From Lachnospiraceae bacterium (GTDB lineage: Bacteria; Bacillota; Clostridia; Lachnospirales; Lachnospiraceae): a DNA stretch of 64,000 bases. The stretch is taken from contig SVDM01000007.1 in the NCBI GenBank assembly GCA_015058015.1, positions 1 to 64,000 of the forward strand, read 5' to 3'. Position 1 is the stretch's first letter, and each line of letters starts with the position of its first letter. Positions 61,779 to 64,000 of the stretch are shown here, piece by piece. A program made the position numbers and the translations under genes. The notes under the pieces were generated by a model. That model was not told the origin of the DNA and ran no database searches. It saw nothing but the letters and a program-made list of their open reading frames with translations.

Positions 61779-61815
61779 ACTGTTAAATTCATAATTTTTT
61801 GAGAGGACTGATAAT

Positions 61816-62277
61816 ATGGAAATCGAGCGCAAATTCCTGGTGGGGGAGATACCCTACGAGTTAAACAGATTGAGCTTTCACGAGATAGAACAAGCTTACC
61901 TTAACATTGACCCGGTGGTAAGGGTGCGTAAACAGGATGAGGAATTCTATATGACTTACAAAGGAAGAGGAATGATGGAAAGGGAAGAATACAATCTTCC
62001 TCTTAATAAGGAAGCTTATCTTCATCTAAAAGAGAAAGCCGACGGTCATGTGATTACCAAGAAGAGGTATCTTATCCCCATCGAGAACAACCTGACAATC
62101 GAACTGGATGTGTTCGAGGGCGAACTGTCTCCCCTTATTATTGCAGAAGTGGAATTCTCCTCAAAAGAAGAAGCCGAAAGCTTTACGCCTCCGGCTTGGT
62201 TTAAACGTGATGTTACATTTGATAAAGAGTTTCATAACGCTCGCCTAAGCAGACTGGGCTTGCCGCCTCTGCCATAA
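61816..62277 (+). CDS. CYTH-domain protein (triphosphate tunnel metalloenzyme)
   Basis: 153 residues. The N-terminal EIERKFLV is the ExExK signature, followed by barrel strands with paired charged residues (VVRVRKQDEEFYMTYKG, REEYNLPL, KKRYLIP, TIELDVFEGEL, IAEVEF). Such proteins hydrolyse inorganic triphosphate or related phosphates; class IV adenylate cyclase is a less likely alternative. No partner domain. It is convergent with the next gene, 2 bp apart. Confidence 0.9.
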   Translation: MEIERKFLVGEIPYELNRLSFHEIEQAYLNIDPVVRVRKQDEEFYMTYKGRGMMEREEYNLPLNKEAYLHLKEKADGHVITKKRYLIPIENNLTIELDVFEGELSPLIIAEVEFSSKEEAESFTPPAWFKRDVTFDKEFHNARLSRLGLPPLP

Positions 62278-62279
62278 GA

Positions 62280-62525
62280 CTATCGTCTGAATCTGTCGCT
62301 GCAATCAAATCTGTCGTATGTGGCAAGACAGTTCTTAAGTTCGCGAATCCTATCGCTAAGTTCACCGTCTTTAATTACCACATCGATGGATGCAGCCATA
62401 TCATCTACAAGCTTGTCAGTCATGTCAAGCTCCATTCGTCTTAATATCTGAAGCTTCTCATCATATGATCTTGTATCTAAGAATTCCAAGAGCATGGGAT
62501 TTACTTCATTTAAATTCTCTTCCAT
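62280..62525 (-). CDS. Hypothetical 81-residue protein
   Basis: I recognise no family. Acidic, probably helical: MEENLNEVNPMLLEFLDTRSYDEKL, ILRRMELDMTDKLVDDMAASIDVVI, and an Arg/Asp-rich end. An Asp-rich helical shape and position directly upstream of... its own ribosome binding site (AAGGAAGG) and 25-bp gap to the kinase-like gene suggest it is cotranscribed with the latter. Confidence 0.75.
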   Translation of the reverse strand: MEENLNEVNPMLLEFLDTRSYDEKLQILRRMELDMTDKLVDDMAASIDVVIKDGELSDRIRELKNCLATYDRFDCSDRFRR

Positions 62526-62550
62526 AATAATGCCTTCCTTAGTTCCCCAA

Positions 62551-63189
62551 TTACTGTGACTTCTTTAAGTCAGCCCTGCATATGTCAAGATATGACTTAA
62601 CCATGGCAATACAGGTTTCATAACTCATTGACTCAGTATTAAGACACATGTCGTAATTGGAAGCATCGTTCCACTTACGTCCCGTGTAATACTCGTAATA
62701 CGAAGCACGTTCTTTGTCGGTTTTCTGAATCTTCTTTATAATCTCTGACTCGCTCATACCATACAACTCTTTGGTTCTCTGGATGCAGCAATCCATAGGA
62801 GCATAAAAGAACAGTTTAATTACGTTATCATAGTCCTTCAGAATATAGTCCGCACATCTTCCTATAATAATGCAAGATGTGGTCTCTGCCAGTTGTTTAA
62901 TCACCTTGGCCTGATAATTAAACAGATTCTCCGGCGAAGTAAAATCAGACTTGTTGGGAGATATAATCTTACCGCTGTATACTCCCTTAACAATACGAAA
63001 GATGCTGTGACCCGGAAGCTTCTCGTCCGACTCCCCGAATAAAGATTCGCTGATTCCGCTTTCTTCAGAAGCCTTCTTTAATAATTCCATGTCATAACAA
63101 TCAATCCCCAATTCTTCCGCCAGCAGCTTGCCCATTGTTCTGCCGCCGCTTCCGTAGCTTCTTCCGATAGTAATAACATAATTATCCAT
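62551..63189 (-). CDS. Cytidylate kinase-like family protein
   Basis: 212 residues. P-loop GRSYGSGGRTMGKLLAEELGIDCYDMELL is the AAA_26/cytidylate-kinase-like form (GxSxGSGG). Later IIGRCADYIL and RIQKTDKERASYYEYYTGRKWNDASNYDMCLNT give the conserved LID-like region. The true substrate is unknown; clostridia often carry several such paralogues. Follows livF by 10 bp. Confidence 0.88.
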   Translation of the reverse strand: MDNYVITIGRSYGSGGRTMGKLLAEELGIDCYDMELLKKASEESGISESLFGESDEKLPGHSIFRIVKGVYSGKIISPNKSDFTSPENLFNYQAKVIKQLAETTSCIIIGRCADYILKDYDNVIKLFFYAPMDCCIQRTKELYGMSESEIIKKIQKTDKERASYYEYYTGRKWNDASNYDMCLNTESMSYETCIAMVKSYLDICRADLKKSQ

Positions 63190-63199
63190 TCAGACTCAC

Positions 63200-63910
63200 C
63201 TACTCTCCCAAATATGCCTTCTTGACCGTCTCGTTATTCATCAGTTCTTTGGCATCGCCCTCAAGGACGATATTGCCTGTCTCAAGAACATAAGCTCTGT
63301 CGGCTATGCTTAAAGCTTTCTTAGCGTTCTGTTCAACAAGAAGAACCGTTGTTCCGCTTGAAGATATCTCTTCGATAATCTTAAAGATCTCTTCAACAAA
63401 TATCGGAGAAAGTCCCATAGAAGGCTCATCCATAAGTACAATCTTCGGTCTGGACATTAAAGCACGTCCCATGGCAAGCATCTGCTGCTCACCTCCGGAT
63501 AATGTACCGGCTAACTGTGTCTTTCTCTCTTCAAGACGTGGGAACTTGCTATACACCATTGCCAGAGATTCTTCTATCTCATCCTTATCGGTTCTTGTGT
63601 ATGCTCCCATCTTTAGATTATCATAAACTGACAATTGTGAAAAGACTCGTCTTCCTTCCGGAACATGAGCCATACCCATAGATACAATCTTGTGGGCAGG
63701 AATCTTGGTAATATCTTTTCCATCAAAGGTAATGCTACCGGCCTTTGCCGAAAGAAGGCCCGTAATAGTATGAAGGGTCGTGGTCTTACCTGCACCATTG
63801 GCGCCGATAAGGGCAATTACTTCTCCTTCATTTACATCGAATGATATACCTTTAATGGCCTTAATAACACCGTAGTAAACTTCTATATCTCTAATTTCAA
63901 GTAAAGCCAT
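63200..63910 (-). CDS. livF: Branched-chain amino acid ABC transporter ATP-binding protein LivF
   Basis: 236 residues: ALLEIRDIEVYYGVIKAIKGISFDV, Walker A GANGAGKTT, MGMAHVPEGRRVFSQLSVYDNL, signature LSGGEQQMLAMGRAL, Walker B IVLMDEPSMGLSP. The VPEGR motif after the Q-loop is typical for LivF. Pairs with LivG, whose stop is 10 bp upstream. Confidence 0.95.
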   Translation of the reverse strand: MALLEIRDIEVYYGVIKAIKGISFDVNEGEVIALIGANGAGKTTTLHTITGLLSAKAGSITFDGKDITKIPAHKIVSMGMAHVPEGRRVFSQLSVYDNLKMGAYTRTDKDEIEESLAMVYSKFPRLEERKTQLAGTLSGGEQQMLAMGRALMSRPKIVLMDEPSMGLSPIFVEEIFKIIEEISSSGTTVLLVEQNAKKALSIADRAYVLETGNIVLEGDAKELMNNETVKKAYLGE

Positions 63911-63920
63911 TATTATCCTC

Positions 63921-64000
63921 CTAATCTCCCAAGTATGCCTTGATAACTTCCGGATTGTTCAGCACCTCATTGGTACCGCCTTGGCAAAGTACCTGACCGA
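63921..64000 (-). CDS. livG: Branched-chain amino acid ABC transporter ATP-binding protein LivG (partial)
   Basis: Only the last 26 codons are in the window: the frame ends ...GQVLCQGGTNEVLNNPEV, IKAYLGD and TAG. This PEVIKAYLG ending and its place directly before livF identify LivG. The gene continues beyond the window edge. Confidence 0.85.
   Translation of the reverse strand, partial: GQVLCQGGTNEVLNNPEVIKAYLGD

Overview
The window is a chromosomal segment of a low-to-mid GC Firmicute, most likely a Lachnospiraceae of the Butyrivibrio/Pseudobutyrivibrio kind. The genus is a guess. The family call rests on a glgC-glgD pair, a KOW-domain protein between map and infA, an enlarged L17, ECF genes beside truA and the L13-S9 operon, consensus sigma-A promoters and strong AGGAGG ribosome binding sites. 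No phage, transposase, CRISPR array or rRNA was seen.

Layout. 1-3900 (+): a VOC protein, a metal amidohydrolase, and two paralogous lipoproteins flanking a DUF6796-like membrane protein. 3.9-4.2 kb: a nested inverted repeat with a terminator, and tRNA-Thr(GGT). 4.2-15.0 kb (-): a glycogen operon glgC-glgD-glgA-glgP-GH13 amylase, continuing into a split chromate transporter pair and a uracil-type permease. 15.2-19.5 kb (-): a DUF212 membrane protein and a TPP-riboswitch operon thiM-thiE-thiD-cytX for thiamin precursor salvage. 19.5-28.8 kb (-): a GPH sugar symporter and a four-gene signalling cassette (hybrid kinase; hybrid kinase with embedded DegV domain and HPt; two-receiver regulator; GAF-GGDEF protein). 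28.8-33.2 kb: an MFS exporter, a divergent GntR-ABC-permease operon, a small unknown protein and a CarD regulator. 33.2-34.7 kb (-): repeat-rich DNA, rpsI, rplM and their leader. 34.8-44.4 kb: a surface protein, an acyltransferase, deoC, a YjfB-like protein, uridine phosphorylase, and malQ-ecfA1-ecfA2-ecfT-truA. 44.5-61.1 kb (-): the complete S10-spc-alpha ribosomal operon from rpsJ to rplQ. 61.1-64 kb: a DJ-1/PfpI protein, a CYTH protein, a small unknown, a cytidylate-kinase-like protein and livF-livG (livG cut by the window edge).

How it fits together. glgC/D/A build glycogen; glgP, the GH13 enzyme and malQ (on a second operon) degrade and remodel it. The glgC and malQ leaders share an 18-nt hairpin-tip motif, which suggests joint control. 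The thi operon has no de novo pyrimidine or thiazole synthesis gene, so it looks like salvage. The signalling cassette has kinases, receivers, a phosphotransfer domain and a diguanylate cyclase in one transcription unit, enough for a complete phosphorelay with cyclic-di-GMP output.

The least conventional items are: (1) the kinase-receiver-DegV-HPt fusion; (2) a family of intergenic hairpins with variable stems and a similar loop (TTCGC...GC-TTC-GC...TAC) at several loci, including inside the ribosomal operon; (3) the glgC/malQ shared leader motif; (4) a 37-bp near-copy of deoC at the end of the neighbouring acyltransferase gene.
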